A stretch of DNA of 64,000 nucleotides from Photobacterium galatheae (lineage in GTDB: Bacteria > Pseudomonadota > Gammaproteobacteria > Enterobacterales > Vibrionaceae): NCBI RefSeq assembly GCF_000695255.1, contig NZ_JMIB01000013.1:1-64000 (forward strand). The letters run 5' to 3'. Positions 10,933 through 20,747 of the stretch are shown piece after piece. The translations under genes and the position numbers were made by a program. The number at the start of each line of letters is the position of its first letter. The first letter of the stretch is position 1. A model generated the notes under the pieces. It worked only from the letters and a program-made list of their open reading frames with translations. It was not told the origin of the DNA and did not search any database.

Positions 10933-11895
10933 TTAACCGGTAGACAATTCACGGCATCCGTTGATGATGATTTGCCTTAACCACCTGTGTCCCGGGTCAT
11001 TTTCCTGGTGTTGTGGCCAGAAAAGAGTGTACGCCATAGCAGGAAGTGCTGTCGGTAGGGGCAGCACCACCAGGTTGAGCTGAGCCGCGACATAGGTGGC
11101 GAAATGGCTGGGCGCGGTGAAAAGCAGATCGGTGTGGGTACATAAACTGGCGGCGCTATTAAAGTCTGGCACAAACATCGCGATATCGCGTTGCAGGCCC
11201 TGTTCTGCCAGTTTGTAATCCAGCAGCCAGCGATCATCCCGGCCGCAACGCACCTGAATGTGGCGTTGGCGCAGGTAGTGGTTCTGATCCCACTGACCGT
11301 TTTCATACAGTGCCACCACCGGATGACCGGGCCGGACGATGCAGCGCTGGGTATCGCGGTGCAGTTCCTGGAACAGCACGCCTTTCGGCGGCATCAGGGT
11401 AAGCTGGGCATCCAGCGGATTGAGATCTTTTCCGGTGATCCCGAAGTCAATCTCACCGCGTAGCATCTTGTCGAAGGTGTCCGGTTCCCAAGCGTGGGTA
11501 TCCAGTAGGATGTTCGGTCCCTGGCTGAAAATATCTCCCAGAAAGCGTGGCATCAGCAGCGGATAGGCACTTTCCACCAAACACATTTTGAAGTGGCGGT
11601 CACTGTTTTGAGGCACGAACTCCGCCGGCTCGGTCAGGCTTTCAATGTCCTGCAACAGCTTCTCCAGTACGGGTTGCAGTGCCTTGGCGCGTGGGGTTGG
11701 CAGCAGACCGTGGGCACTGCGGACAAACAGGGTATCGTCGAACTGCTCGCGCAGCCGGGCCAGACTTTTACTGACCGCCGATTGGCTCAGACATAACCGC
11801 TGTGCGGCGCGGGTGACGCTGCACTCCTGAAGTAACACATGCAGGCAGACCAGCAGATTGAGGTCCAGCCGGGTTAGTTTATCAACTGTCATCAT
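10933..11895 (-). CDS. LysR-family transcriptional regulator
   Basis: 320 residues. The N-terminal winged helix-turn-helix (about 8-65, including LSQSAVSKSLARLREQF) is followed by a LysR co-inducer domain whose opening (HFKMCLVESAYPLLMPRFL) resembles the LeuO/NodD/YbeF branch. It is divergent from the drug-efflux gene at 12014 across a 118-bp gap, the usual LysR arrangement, so it probably controls that transporter and itself. The inducer is unknown. The start is one of two adjacent ATG codons. Confidence 0.9.
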   Translation of the reverse strand: MMTVDKLTRLDLNLLVCLHVLLQECSVTRAAQRLCLSQSAVSKSLARLREQFDDTLFVRSAHGLLPTPRAKALQPVLEKLLQDIESLTEPAEFVPQNSDRHFKMCLVESAYPLLMPRFLGDIFSQGPNILLDTHAWEPDTFDKMLRGEIDFGITGKDLNPLDAQLTLMPPKGVLFQELHRDTQRCIVRPGHPVVALYENGQWDQNHYLRQRHIQVRCGRDDRWLLDYKLAEQGLQRDIAMFVPDFNSAASLCTHTDLLFTAPSHFATYVAAQLNLVVLPLPTALPAMAYTLFWPQHQENDPGHRWLRQIIINGCRELSTG

Positions 11896-12013
11896 ACGTC
11901 CGTCATGTTACGAAGATATTCCTGAGTGGAAATTTCACCGTGAATATAAACCATTTTAATTCATATCACGAACCCCGTAGACTGGCACCGTCTTTTGATA
12001 GGAAACCGAGTGA

Positions 12014-13216
12014 ATGAAGCCTGAAACATCTTTGTCGAACCGCCGCATTGTGGCACTGATGGTCCTGCTGGTGCTGTTCAGCCCGCTGGCCATTGATATT
12101 TATCTGCCTGCTTTACCGGCGATGGCTGACAGTTTTGCTGTCGACCCGACACTGGTCCAGGATACCGTGACTTGGTTTATGTTCAGTCTGGGGCTGGGAC
12201 AGGTGTTCGCCGGGCCGCTGGCTGACCGCTTTGGCCGCCGCCCGATTGCACTGGCTGGCGTTGCGCTTTATGCGCTGAGTTCGACGCTGGCGTATGTGGC
12301 TCAGACGCTGGATATCATGCTGCTTGCGCGTTTCCTGCAGGGATTCGGTGCCTGTGCGACCTCGGTGGCTGCCTTTGCCGCAGTGCGTGACAGTTTTGGC
12401 CCTGAGCGCAGCGGCCGGATGATCAGTTATCTCAATGGTGCTATCTGCTTTATTCCGGCACTGGCTCCGCTGCTGGGTTCCTGGCTGACCCACGAATTTG
12501 GCTGGCGTGCTAACTTCAGCTTCATGACCGGTTTTGCGCTGGTGGCTGGTGGCCTGCTGACCGCATTTTTCCGGGAAACCCGTCCGGCAGATACTTTTGT
12601 CAGTGGTGCCATGTTCAGCCCGTCACGGTATGTTTCGGTGTTGCGTGAGCCGGTGTTTGTCTTCCATGCGTCTATGTCAATGTTAGCGATGGCCGTGATC
12701 CTGGCTTATGTGACCTCTGCACCGATGTGGCTGATGGTTCATCTGGGACTGGATATGGGGCAGTTTACGTTCTGGTTCGGCGTCAATGCCGTCCTCAATA
12801 TTATTGCCTGCATGGTCGCGCCGAAGTGCATGGATCAAATGGGTTCACGCCGTACTCTGATGTCTGGTCTGGCCATGCTGACGCTGTCTGGCGGTATGAT
12901 GCTGATTCTGAAAGATATCGCGACCGCCTGGGCATTCATGCTGCCGATCTTTATGAGTTCATTCGGGTTTGCGTTTGTGTTGGGCTCTGCGGCGGGGAAA
13001 GCGCTGGCGCCATTTGGCGACCGGGCGGGAACCGCGGCTGCGATGCTGGGTCTGTTTCAGATGAGTGGTGCCGGGTTGATGGTCAGTCTGACCCAACGGC
13101 TGGATTTGACACCGCCGCTGCTGATGACCTTCCAGATGTTGCTGCTGCTGCCGGGGCTGCTGATCCTGCTGTCCCGCCGTGGGCGCCAGTGGCATCCGGC
13201 CCCGACCCAGGATTAA
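12014..13216 (+). CDS. MFS multidrug efflux transporter, Bcr/CflA type
   Basis: A 400-residue inner-membrane protein with 12 predicted helices, of the DHA1 drug:proton antiporter group. FSPLAIDIYLPALPAM in helix 1 and the motif-A loop GPLADRFGRRP (Asp71) between helices 2 and 3 are typical of Bcr/CflA proteins. The substrate cannot be read from sequence. It is divergent from a LysR gene that probably regulates it. The stop codon lies inside the first unit of a 15-bp tandem repeat (13211 onward), so slippage there could alter the C-terminus. Confidence 0.9.
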   Translation: MKPETSLSNRRIVALMVLLVLFSPLAIDIYLPALPAMADSFAVDPTLVQDTVTWFMFSLGLGQVFAGPLADRFGRRPIALAGVALYALSSTLAYVAQTLDIMLLARFLQGFGACATSVAAFAAVRDSFGPERSGRMISYLNGAICFIPALAPLLGSWLTHEFGWRANFSFMTGFALVAGGLLTAFFRETRPADTFVSGAMFSPSRYVSVLREPVFVFHASMSMLAMAVILAYVTSAPMWLMVHLGLDMGQFTFWFGVNAVLNIIACMVAPKCMDQMGSRRTLMSGLAMLTLSGGMMLILKDIATAWAFMLPIFMSSFGFAFVLGSAAGKALAPFGDRAGTAAAMLGLFQMSGAGLMVSLTQRLDLTPPLLMTFQMLLLLPGLLILLSRRGRQWHPAPTQD

Positions 13217-13282
13217 GAAATCGAGGATTCAGAAACCTGAGATTTAGAAACTTGATATTCAGAAACCTAGAACTCAGAAAAT
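13211..13282 (+). repeat. 15-bp tandem repeat across the MFS stop codon
   Basis: About 4.7 imperfect copies of a 15-base unit of the form GATTCAGAAACCTGA at 13211-13225, 13226-13240, 13241-13255, 13256-13270 and a partial copy from 13271. The first copy contains the TAA stop of the MFS gene. Because the period is a multiple of three, gain or loss of copies would keep frame. Confidence 0.85.
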
Positions 13283-13356
13283 AGTACTCAATTTGGCAAA
13301 TAACTAGACGCCCGAAAAAGGCGCTGGGTCTCGACAACCCGCTCAACTCTCGCTTG

Positions 13357-13387
13357 GCCTGTCACAAACGTGACAGGCTTTTTTTTG
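13357..13387 (+). terminator. Terminator after the MFS gene
   Basis: A 9-bp perfect stem (GCCTGTCAC with GTGACAGGC), AAAC loop and eight T. The T-run is on the plus side only. Confidence 0.92.
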
Positions 13388-13407
13388 CTTCTGATGTTGC
13401 CACTGAG

Positions 13408-14316
13408 CTATGAACAGGAAGTGCTGGTGTTTTCGGATTTGGCTTTGCCGCGCCATTGCTGAATCAACAGGCCAAGAATAATCATGACCAGACCGATCAG
13501 GGTTGCCGGATGAATCGTCTCCCCGATGATGGTCGCCAGCAGCATCAGCGAGATAAAAGGCGACAGAAAGATCAGGTTACTGAGTTTGGCAGTGTTTCGG
13601 GTCAGCTTCATTGCATTGAGCCAAAGCACAAAGGTGATCCCCATTTCGAACAGTCCGACATAACTGACAGCCATCCAGCCCTGCCAAGGAATGGGCTGCC
13701 AGCCGCCGGTATACAGACTCAGGCCAATAGAGAATGGCAGCGACAGTAAGAAACCCAGCAGAACACTGACCACGGGATCGGCCTGATTTTTGGTATTCAG
13801 AATCCAGAACATAGCCCACAACAGGGTCGAGAGTAATGCCAGAGTCACGCCGAGCGGGCTGTCGAACTGCAACGCCATCAGATCGCCCTTGGTGGCAATC
13901 ACCACCACACCGAGATAGCCAAACAAACAGGCCACCCAGTCCTGGGGGCGGATTTTCTGGCCCAGAAACAGCGCTGCCATCAGGGTCAGCGTGATGGCCC
14001 AGCTATAGTTGAGCGGCTGCGCCTGAGAGGCGGGCAGCAGCGCATAAGATTGAAACAGCACCAGATAGTAAAGGCAGGGATTGATCAGCCCGAGCATCAG
14101 ATAATAGAGCGGTCGGGTACGCAGGGTCGGCAGCAGCAGGTTGAACTTGCCCTGATAGCCAGCAATCACCAGCAGGGCGATGGCAGAAACGATGCTGGCT
14201 GCAGCCACCATCTGAATGGGTGAAAAATAGTTGAGGGTGATTTTGAAGGCGGTCGCGACGGTAGACCATAAGAGTACGGCGGCGAGGCCGAACCCGATCG
14301 CTTTCTTTTCCTGCAT
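13408..14316 (-). CDS. EamA/DMT-family permease
   Basis: A 302-residue inner-membrane protein with ten predicted helices arranged as two EamA halves (about 5-140 and 150-285), each ending in a long hydrophobic helix. Members of the drug/metabolite transporter superfamily usually export amino acids or other metabolites; this one's substrate is unknown. The C-terminus is a short basic/serine-rich cytoplasmic tail. It is convergent with the MFS gene and divergent from rmuC. Confidence 0.88.
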   Translation of the reverse strand: MQEKKAIGFGLAAVLLWSTVATAFKITLNYFSPIQMVAAASIVSAIALLVIAGYQGKFNLLLPTLRTRPLYYLMLGLINPCLYYLVLFQSYALLPASQAQPLNYSWAITLTLMAALFLGQKIRPQDWVACLFGYLGVVVIATKGDLMALQFDSPLGVTLALLSTLLWAMFWILNTKNQADPVVSVLLGFLLSLPFSIGLSLYTGGWQPIPWQGWMAVSYVGLFEMGITFVLWLNAMKLTRNTAKLSNLIFLSPFISLMLLATIIGETIHPATLIGLVMIILGLLIQQWRGKAKSENTSTSCS

Positions 14317-14451
14317 ACTGCGGCTTCCTGCTGCTGGACGGGGATAGACAGGACGGATGACAGCCTGCCGTAAAAACCGTCAGTTTATGCCATTTGCGCT
14401 TAGTCAGCCAGCACAGGATTCCACCAGAGCTGAGGGGAGTGATGACAATAT

Positions 14452-14467
14452 CTGGACATTTATCCAG
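14452..14467 (+). promoter_or_regulatory. LexA-like (SOS) box ahead of rmuC
   Basis: CTGGACATTTATCCAG, a CTGG-N8-CCAG palindrome matching 12 of 16 positions of the gammaproteobacterial LexA consensus, with AT-rich symmetric flanks. It lies 52 bases before the rmuC start. The G and C at the fourth and thirteenth positions depart from CTGT-N8-ACAG, so binding is uncertain. Confidence 0.45.
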
Positions 14468-14518
14468 TATCTTTTTAGCCTTACCCTATGAATACAAAAA
14501 CATGCAGGAAACAGTGCA

Positions 14519-16045
14519 ATGATGGGGGAATGGCTCAGTGAGAACGGCCAGTGGCTGGCCGCAGCAATCACCGGTGCCGTGGTGGCAGGCAGTGCGACCG
14601 CGCTGTGGTTTCAGGGCCGCCTGCGTCAGCAGGCAGAGATCTGGCAACGGCAATTAGAGTCCGAAACCCGGCTGGCCCGTCAGCAGGAACAGCAGCTGCG
14701 CCATGAGCTGGCGGAACAGCAACAGGAACTGGATACGCTGGATGTCGAGCGTGATCGGCTCAGCAACGAACTGCGCCAGATGCATGCCCGGCTGGCGGCT
14801 GCGGTGGAGAAACTGCGTTATCTGGAAACGCTGCGTCAGGAGAACCTGAAACTGACTGAACGGCTGGAAGCCTCACGTCAGGCTGAATCCGTGCTGGCGG
14901 CGGACCTGCGTGAGTTGCAGACCCGTTACCGGGAAGAACAGAAATCGGCCCGGGAGAAAATCACCCTGCTGGAAAATGCTGAAACCCGACTGCAGCAGCA
15001 GTTTGAAAGTCTCGCCAACCGCTTGTTCGAGCAGAAAAGTCGCAGTGTGGACGAGCAGAATAAGCTCAGCCTGGATGGCTTGCTCAGCCCGCTGAAGGAG
15101 CAGTTGGAGGGCTTTCGCAAACAGATTCATGACAGCTTCAGCCATGAGGCCCGCGAGCGACATACGCTGGTTCACGAGATCAACAGTCTGAAGCAGCTCA
15201 ATGAGCAGATGGCCCGTGAGGCGGTGAATCTGACTCAGGCCCTGAAAGGAGACAACAAGGCGCAGGGCAACTGGGGCGAGGTGGTACTGGCTCGGGTGCT
15301 GAACGAATCCGGGTTGCGCGAGGGCCATGAGTATCAGACGCAGGTGAATCTGGCAGATCACAGCGGCAAGCGCTATCAGCCCGACGTGGTGGTGCACCTG
15401 CCGCAGGACAAAGATGTGGTGATCGATGCCAAAATGTCACTGGTCGCCTATGAGCGTTATTTTCATGCCGAGACACAGGCCGAGCGCGAGCAGGCGCTCA
15501 GCGATCACCTGACCTCATTGCGTGGTCATATCCGCGGTCTGAGCCGTAAGGATTACCACCAGTTAGAAGGCGTGCGTAGTCTGGATTACGTGCTGATGTT
15601 TATTCCGGTTGAGCCTGCGTTCCAGACGGCCGTAGAAGCCGATCCGTCGCTGATCCGGGATGCGATGGACAGCAATATCATGCTGGTCAGCCCAACGACC
15701 TTGCTGGTGGCATTGCGCACCATCAATAACCTGTGGCGCAATGAAAGGCAGAATCAGAATGCCAAGCAAATCGCGGATCGTGCCAGCAAGCTCTATGATA
15801 AATTGCGGTTGTTCGTGGCAGACATGGATAACATCGGCAATGCGCTGGACAAGGCCAGCCAGAGCTATCAGGGTGCGATGAACAAGCTGGCGACCGGACG
15901 GGGTAATATTATCCGGCAGGCTGAGAGTTTCAGGCAGCTGGGTGTTGAGGTGAAGCGGGATTTGCCTGCCGCCCTGACCGAACAGGCCCTGCGCGACAGT
16001 GAGGCTGTTCACGTCCTCACCGAGACGGTGAATGACACACCATGA
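14519..16045 (+). CDS. rmuC: DNA recombination protein RmuC
   Basis: 508 residues: a short N-terminal membrane anchor (about 10-30), a long coiled coil rich in Gln, Glu and Arg (about 35-230), then the RmuC nuclease-like domain (about 240-460), which includes GNWGEVVLARVLNESGL and DVVIDAKMSL of the PD-(D/E)xK type. The E. coli protein limits recombination at inverted repeats. ATG with AGGAAA upstream. ubiE follows after 46 bases. A possible LexA site lies upstream. Confidence 0.95.
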   Translation: MMGEWLSENGQWLAAAITGAVVAGSATALWFQGRLRQQAEIWQRQLESETRLARQQEQQLRHELAEQQQELDTLDVERDRLSNELRQMHARLAAAVEKLRYLETLRQENLKLTERLEASRQAESVLAADLRELQTRYREEQKSAREKITLLENAETRLQQQFESLANRLFEQKSRSVDEQNKLSLDGLLSPLKEQLEGFRKQIHDSFSHEARERHTLVHEINSLKQLNEQMAREAVNLTQALKGDNKAQGNWGEVVLARVLNESGLREGHEYQTQVNLADHSGKRYQPDVVVHLPQDKDVVIDAKMSLVAYERYFHAETQAEREQALSDHLTSLRGHIRGLSRKDYHQLEGVRSLDYVLMFIPVEPAFQTAVEADPSLIRDAMDSNIMLVSPTTLLVALRTINNLWRNERQNQNAKQIADRASKLYDKLRLFVADMDNIGNALDKASQSYQGAMNKLATGRGNIIRQAESFRQLGVEVKRDLPAALTEQALRDSEAVHVLTETVNDTP

Positions 16046-16091
16046 TGCATCAAGTAAACTACAGGCATAAATCAAAATTGATGGAACGAGC

Positions 16092-16844
16092 ATGACTGAA
16101 CCCACACAAACCACTGATTTTGGTTACCGTAAGGTCGCCAGAGAAGAGAAAGCGCAGCTGGTCGCGGAAGTGTTTCACTCTGTAGCCGATAAATACGATC
16201 TGATGAACGACCTGATGTCGATGGGGATTCATCGTCTGTGGAAGCGCTTTACCGTGGACTGCAGCGGTGTGCGCCGTGGACACAAAGTGCTGGATTTGGG
16301 TGGGGGGACAGGTGACCTGACGGCCAAATTCTCCCGCATGGTGGGGGAAGAAGGTCAGGTGGTGCTGGCTGATATCAACAACTCGATGCTGAAAGTCGGT
16401 CGCAGTAAGCTGCGTGACCGCGGGATTGTCGGCAATGTGGCTTACGTTCAGGCCAATGCCGAAGAACTGCCGTTCCCGGACAACTATTTCGACTGTATCA
16501 CCATCAGTTTTTGTCTGCGCAACGTCACCGACAAAAATAAAGCGCTGCGTTCCATGTTCCGGGTGCTGAAGCCGGGTGGTCGTCTGCTGGTGCTGGAGTT
16601 TTCCAAACCGGTGATCGAACCGTTGTCGAAAATCTATGATGCCTATTCGTTCCACATCCTGCCGCGCGTGGGTGAGATGGTGGTTGGCGATGCAGAAAGT
16701 TACCGCTATCTGGCTGAATCTATCCGGATGCACCCGGATCAGCCCACGTTGGAAGGCATGATGCAAGATGCCGGTTTTGAGCAGACCACTTATCACAACC
16801 TGACCGGTGGCATTGTTGCGCTGCACCGCGGCTATAAGTTCTGA
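16092..16844 (+). CDS. ubiE: Ubiquinone/menaquinone C-methyltransferase UbiE
   Basis: Class I SAM-dependent methyltransferase (250 residues) that adds the ring C-methyl group in both ubiquinone and menaquinone synthesis. The SAM motif [14 protein letters not shown] begins near residue 67, [14 protein letters not shown] follows, and the UbiE signatures [18 protein letters not shown] and [13 protein letters not shown] are present. ubiJ and ubiB follow closely, giving the usual ubiE-ubiJ-ubiB cluster. Confidence 0.97.
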   Translation: MTEPTQTTDFGYRKVAREEKAQLVAEVFHSVADKYDLMNDLMSMGIHRLWKRFTVDCSGVRRGHKVLDLGGGTGDLTAKFSRMVGEEGQVVLADINNSMLKVGRSKLRDRGIVGNVAYVQANAEELPFPDNYFDCITISFCLRNVTDKNKALRSMFRVLKPGGRLLVLEFSKPVIEPLSKIYDAYSFHILPRVGEMVVGDAESYRYLAESIRMHPDQPTLEGMMQDAGFEQTTYHNLTGGIVALHRGYKF

Positions 16845-16851
16845 GGTTTGG

Positions 16852-17478
16852 ATGCCAGTTGATGCGCTCTTCACCGGTGTGGTGGAAACGGCTCTGAATA
16901 CTTTGCTCAAAGACGAAGAGGCCAGTCAGCGACGTCTGGCCCGTCTGCGTGGCAAGGTGATCAGCGTCCAGATAAACGAAGTCGGTAAATGTCTGTATTT
17001 TGTGTTCAGTCAGCAGATTGATGTGCTGGCCGTCTATGAAGGTGAGGTCGATTGTCAGCTGGCACTGAGCCTGACGGCGCTGCCGGAGTTGCGCGAACAG
17101 GCCAACCTGACTCAGCTGATCAAAGCGGACAAGCTGGCGCTTGAAGGAGATATCCAGCTCGCCCAGCAATTCTCAGCCTTGCTGAGCGGTCTGAAACCGG
17201 ATGTAGCCGAACGTTTGTCTCGTTATACCGGCGATGTAGTGGCCCATACGGTGGTGAGCGGCGTAAAACAGAAGCTGAACGGACTGCGCCATCATGCCGG
17301 GGATCGCCAGCGCGATCTGGCGGAAGTGATCACCGAAGAGTGGCGTTTAGCACCACCGGCGCTGGAAATTGCCCATTTTGCCGACCAGGTGGATGATGTT
17401 GCGTCCCAGCTTGCCCGGCTGGAAGCCCGAATGAACCAGTTGGCCGATCGGCTGGCACAACCTATCCCTTCAGCCTGA
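16852..17478 (+). CDS. ubiJ: Ubiquinone biosynthesis accessory factor UbiJ
   Basis: A 208-residue protein with an N-terminal SCP2-type lipid-binding domain (about 10-115) and a C-terminal helical, coiled-coil end ([21 protein letters not shown]). UbiJ scaffolds the soluble ubiquinone-synthesis complex and binds its lipid intermediates. A longer frame reaches back into ubiE, but the ATG at 16852, 7 bases after the ubiE stop, gives the family's usual length. The gene lies between ubiE and ubiB. Confidence 0.93.
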   Translation: MPVDALFTGVVETALNTLLKDEEASQRRLARLRGKVISVQINEVGKCLYFVFSQQIDVLAVYEGEVDCQLALSLTALPELREQANLTQLIKADKLALEGDIQLAQQFSALLSGLKPDVAERLSRYTGDVVAHTVVSGVKQKLNGLRHHAGDRQRDLAEVITEEWRLAPPALEIAHFADQVDDVASQLARLEARMNQLADRLAQPIPSA

Positions 17479-17483
17479 GAATC

Positions 17484-19121
17484 ATGAGTCGTTTTTCCGA
17501 AATTAAGCGTCTATACCAAATTACTGCCGTCCAGCTGCGTTACGGGCTGGATGATTTGCTGCCGGACGATCCGCGAACCCGGCTGCCGAAACTGATGCGT
17601 AAAAGCCTGTTCTGGATCCGCAATCAGCATCCGGACAAGCCGCTGGGTGAACGCCTGCGTTTGGCCTTACAGTCTTTAGGTCCGGTTTGGATCAAGTTCG
17701 GCCAGATGATGTCGACCCGGCGCGATCTGTTTCCACCCCATATTGCTGATCAGCTGGCAATGCTGCAGGACAGGGTTGCCCCGTTTGACGGTGCACTGGC
17801 CCGCCAGCAGATCGAAAAAGCGCTGGACGGTCCGCTGGACCGCTGGTTTGCCGATTTTGACCAGACACCCCTGGCCTCGGCTTCGATTGCACAGGTGCAT
17901 ACCGCAACCCTGAAAGAAAATGGCCGTGAGGTGGTCCTCAAAGTAATCCGGCCAGACATTTTACCGGTGATTCAGGCTGATATTCGCCTGATGTACCGCA
18001 TGGCCCGGCTGGTGGCACGTTTTGTGCCGGAAGCCCGCCGTCTGCGTCCGGTTGAAGTGATCCGGGAGTATGAAAAGACCTTGCTTGATGAGCTGGATCT
18101 GATGCGTGAAGCGGCCAATGCGATTCAGCTACGCCGGAACTTCGATGGCAGTGATTCACTCTATGTGCCTGAAGTCTTTACGGATTACGCCAGCAGTCAT
18201 CTTCTTGTCATGGAACGGATTTATGGTATTCAGGTCTCGGATATTGAGGCGCTGAAAGCCAACGGCACCGATATGAAGCTGCTGTCGGAAAAAGCGGTGA
18301 ACGTGTTCTTCACCCAGGTTTTCCGTGATAGCTTTTTTCATGCGGACATGCATCCGGGCAATATTTTTGTCTCGTACAAGAATCCGGCTGATCCGCAGTG
18401 GATTGCGCTCGATTTTGGCATCGTCGGAACGCTGAACCGGGAAGATAAACGCTATCTGGCGGAAAATCTGCTGGCGTTCTTTCACCGCGATTACCGCAAG
18501 GTGGCGGAGCTGCATGTCGACTCGGGCTGGGTGCCGCACGATACCAATGTTGATGAGTTTGAATTTGCGATTCGCACGGTGTGTGAGCCGATCTTTGAGA
18601 AACCTCTGGCAGATATTTCGTTTGGCCATGTGCTGCTGAACCTGTTCAATACCGCACGTCGCTTCAATATGGAAGTTCAGCCGCAGTTGGTACTGCTGCA
18701 GAAAACCCTGCTCTATGTCGAAGGGTTGGGCCGTCAGTTGTATCCGCAGCTGGATCTGTGGGATACCGCCAAACCGTTTCTGGAAGACTGGATGTCGCGT
18801 CAGGTCGGGCCGCAGGCCATTATTGGTGCGGTGCGGGAGAAGGCACCGTTCTGGGCGGAAAAATTACCTGAGTTGCCTGAATTGCTTTACGACAGTTTGC
18901 GCCAGGGCAAAGTAATGAATCAGCGGATTGATATGCTGTATGACAATTTCATGTCCAGCCGCCGTCAGCAGGGCCAGGCCCGGTTTTGTTTTGGCGTGGG
19001 TGCGACCCTGATCATATGTTCTGCCATACTTTTTGGTAACCAGGTGGATATTTATCCGGCCATCTCAGCAACTGCTGGGGGGATCTTCTGGCTGATGGGC
19101 TGGCGGGCTTACACCAAATAA
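17484..19121 (+). CDS. ubiB: Ubiquinone biosynthesis atypical kinase/ATPase UbiB
   Basis: 545 residues, matching E. coli UbiB in length. An ADCK/ABC1 atypical kinase fold: the KxGQ motif is Lys71-Gln74 ([15 protein letters not shown]), the ExD region follows, the catalytic-loop equivalent is [11 protein letters not shown], and the metal-binding Asp310 is in ALDFGIVG. Two hydrophobic helices at the C-terminus (about 495-540) anchor it in the inner membrane. It is thought to help extract lipid-soluble ubiquinone precursors using ATP. tatA starts 54 bases downstream. Confidence 0.97.
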   Translation: MSRFSEIKRLYQITAVQLRYGLDDLLPDDPRTRLPKLMRKSLFWIRNQHPDKPLGERLRLALQSLGPVWIKFGQMMSTRRDLFPPHIADQLAMLQDRVAPFDGALARQQIEKALDGPLDRWFADFDQTPLASASIAQVHTATLKENGREVVLKVIRPDILPVIQADIRLMYRMARLVARFVPEARRLRPVEVIREYEKTLLDELDLMREAANAIQLRRNFDGSDSLYVPEVFTDYASSHLLVMERIYGIQVSDIEALKANGTDMKLLSEKAVNVFFTQVFRDSFFHADMHPGNIFVSYKNPADPQWIALDFGIVGTLNREDKRYLAENLLAFFHRDYRKVAELHVDSGWVPHDTNVDEFEFAIRTVCEPIFEKPLADISFGHVLLNLFNTARRFNMEVQPQLVLLQKTLLYVEGLGRQLYPQLDLWDTAKPFLEDWMSRQVGPQAIIGAVREKAPFWAEKLPELPELLYDSLRQGKVMNQRIDMLYDNFMSSRRQQGQARFCFGVGATLIICSAILFGNQVDIYPAISATAGGIFWLMGWRAYTK

Positions 19122-19175
19122 CTGCTGTGTCACACAGGTGACATGGCTTTAACGATGAATTGAGGAAAGGTAAAC

Positions 19176-19421
19176 ATGGGTGGAATCAGTATCTGGCAAC
19201 TGCTAATCGTTGCCCTGATCATTGTGCTGTTATTCGGAACCAAGAAGCTACGTTCAATCGGCGGTGACTTGGGCTCTGCGATCAAAGGCTTTAAGAAAGC
19301 CATGAGCGACGAGGATGACAGCAAAAACAAGGCGGATGCCGACTTTGAGCAGAAGTCGCTGGCGGATAAGAAAGACGCTGCAGAACCGCAGAAAAGCCAG
19401 AAAGATAAAGAGCAGGTTTAA
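19176..19421 (+). CDS. tatA: Twin-arginine translocase subunit TatA
   Basis: 81 residues: one N-terminal transmembrane helix (about 5-21), the [14 protein letters not shown] hinge, an amphipathic helix (about 22-42) and a charged, Lys/Asp-rich tail. TatA multimers form the size-adjustable passage for folded proteins. It opens the tatA-tatB-tatC operon, with AGGAAAGG as ribosome site. Confidence 0.96.
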   Translation: MGGISIWQLLIVALIIVLLFGTKKLRSIGGDLGSAIKGFKKAMSDEDDSKNKADADFEQKSLADKKDAAEPQKSQKDKEQV

Positions 19422-19424
19422 CAC

Positions 19425-19853
19425 GTGTTTGATATCGGGTTCTGGGAGCTGATCCTGATTGCTGTGGTCGGCCTGGTGGTACTGGGGCCGGAACGGCTGC
19501 CGGTTGCGATTCGCTCGGTCTCGCGCTGGGTCAATGCTGCCAGAAATATGGCCACTGCGGTCAAAACTGAGCTGTCTCAGGAACTGAAGATTCATGAATT
19601 GCATCAGGATCTGAAAAAGGCTGAGCAAGCAGGCATGCAGGATCTGGCCCCAGACCTGCAAAAGTCGGTTGAGGAGCTGAAAGAGGCGGCTGCCTCGGTG
19701 CAGCGCCCGTATGCCAAGTCTGAGCCGGTCAAGCCCGAGCCTTCAATCATGCCGGAGCAACCGGCCGCTGAAGAAGCGCACCAGGCGGCTGAGACGCGTC
19801 CGGATGAACTGTCTGCCAAGCCTTCATCAACCTCGCAACAACAGGATAAATAA
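19425..19853 (+). CDS. tatB: Twin-arginine translocase subunit TatB
   Basis: 142 residues. The N-terminus ([26 protein letters not shown]) shows the conserved Glu and the GPERLP hinge that set TatB apart from TatA. A long amphipathic and coiled segment follows, then a Pro/Glu/Ala-rich disordered tail. With TatC it forms the receptor for twin-arginine signal peptides. The start is GTG, 3 bases after the tatA stop. Confidence 0.96.
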   Translation: MFDIGFWELILIAVVGLVVLGPERLPVAIRSVSRWVNAARNMATAVKTELSQELKIHELHQDLKKAEQAGMQDLAPDLQKSVEELKEAAASVQRPYAKSEPVKPEPSIMPEQPAAEEAHQAAETRPDELSAKPSSTSQQQDK

Positions 19854-19859
19854 CGCTTC

Positions 19860-20606
19860 ATGTTGAGTGTGGAAGAGACCCAGCCCTTGTTCAGCCATCT
19901 GCTGGAATTACGAAACCGGCTGCTCCGTTCTATCTTGAGTGTTCTGGTGGTCTTTCTCTGCCTGGTGTGGTTTGCCAATGACATTTACAGTCTGCTGGCC
20001 GCCCCGTTGGTGGAGCGGCTGCCGGAAGGCACCAGTATGATTGCCACCGATGTGGCATCTCCTTTTTTTACCCCGATCAAGCTGACACTGGTGACCTCGG
20101 TGTTTTTGGCGGTGCCTATCATTTTGTATCAGGTCTGGGCCTTTGTGGCTCCCGGGCTGTATAAACATGAACGCCGTCTGGTGATGCCGCTGCTGTTTTC
20201 CAGTTCGCTGCTGTTCTACTGTGGTGTTGCCTTTGCTTATTTTGTGGTGTTCCCGCTGGTGTTTGGGTTTTTCACCAGCATCGCACCGACAGGGGTTCAG
20301 GTGGCGACTGACATCGCCAGTTATCTCGATTTTGTGCTGGCGCTGTTTCTGGCATTCGGCATCGCCTTTGAGATCCCGGTGGCGATTATTCTGCTGTGCT
20401 GGACCGGGGCGACTGACCCGCAGAGTCTGCGCCAGAAGCGACCTTATATTATTGTGGCGGCTTTCGTCGTCGGCATGCTGCTGACCCCCCCCGATATTAT
20501 TTCTCAGACCTTACTGGCCGTGCCCATGTGCCTGTTGTTCGAAGTCGGACTGTTCTTCTCGCGCTTTTATGTGCGTGCGGATGGTGATGAATCCGCAGAA
20601 GACTGA
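19860..20606 (+). CDS. tatC: Twin-arginine translocase subunit TatC
   Basis: 248 residues with six transmembrane helices. Signatures include [12 protein letters not shown] in the first cytoplasmic region, the periplasmic [12 protein letters not shown] segment and the [17 protein letters not shown] loop, whose Glu is important for signal-peptide recognition. Last gene of the tat operon; a terminator follows. Confidence 0.97.
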   Translation: MLSVEETQPLFSHLLELRNRLLRSILSVLVVFLCLVWFANDIYSLLAAPLVERLPEGTSMIATDVASPFFTPIKLTLVTSVFLAVPIILYQVWAFVAPGLYKHERRLVMPLLFSSSLLFYCGVAFAYFVVFPLVFGFFTSIAPTGVQVATDIASYLDFVLALFLAFGIAFEIPVAIILLCWTGATDPQSLRQKRPYIIVAAFVVGMLLTPPDIISQTLLAVPMCLLFEVGLFFSRFYVRADGDESAED

Positions 20607-20636
20607 GTCTAAGCCTGAGTCTGAACCTCGTGACCG

Positions 20637-20663
20637 ACAGCCGCCTTTGTGCGGCTGTTTTTG
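20637..20663 (+). terminator. Terminator after tatC
   Basis: An 8-bp stem (ACAGCCGC with GCGGCTGT), CTTTGT loop, then T-rich sequence. Confidence 0.88.
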
Positions 20664-20747
20664 TTTGTATCGTTTTTCATGGCGTAGTTTTTGTTGTCTG
20701 AATGTGGCGTGTACAATGACGCCAAATTTCCAGCGGACAGCACAGTG

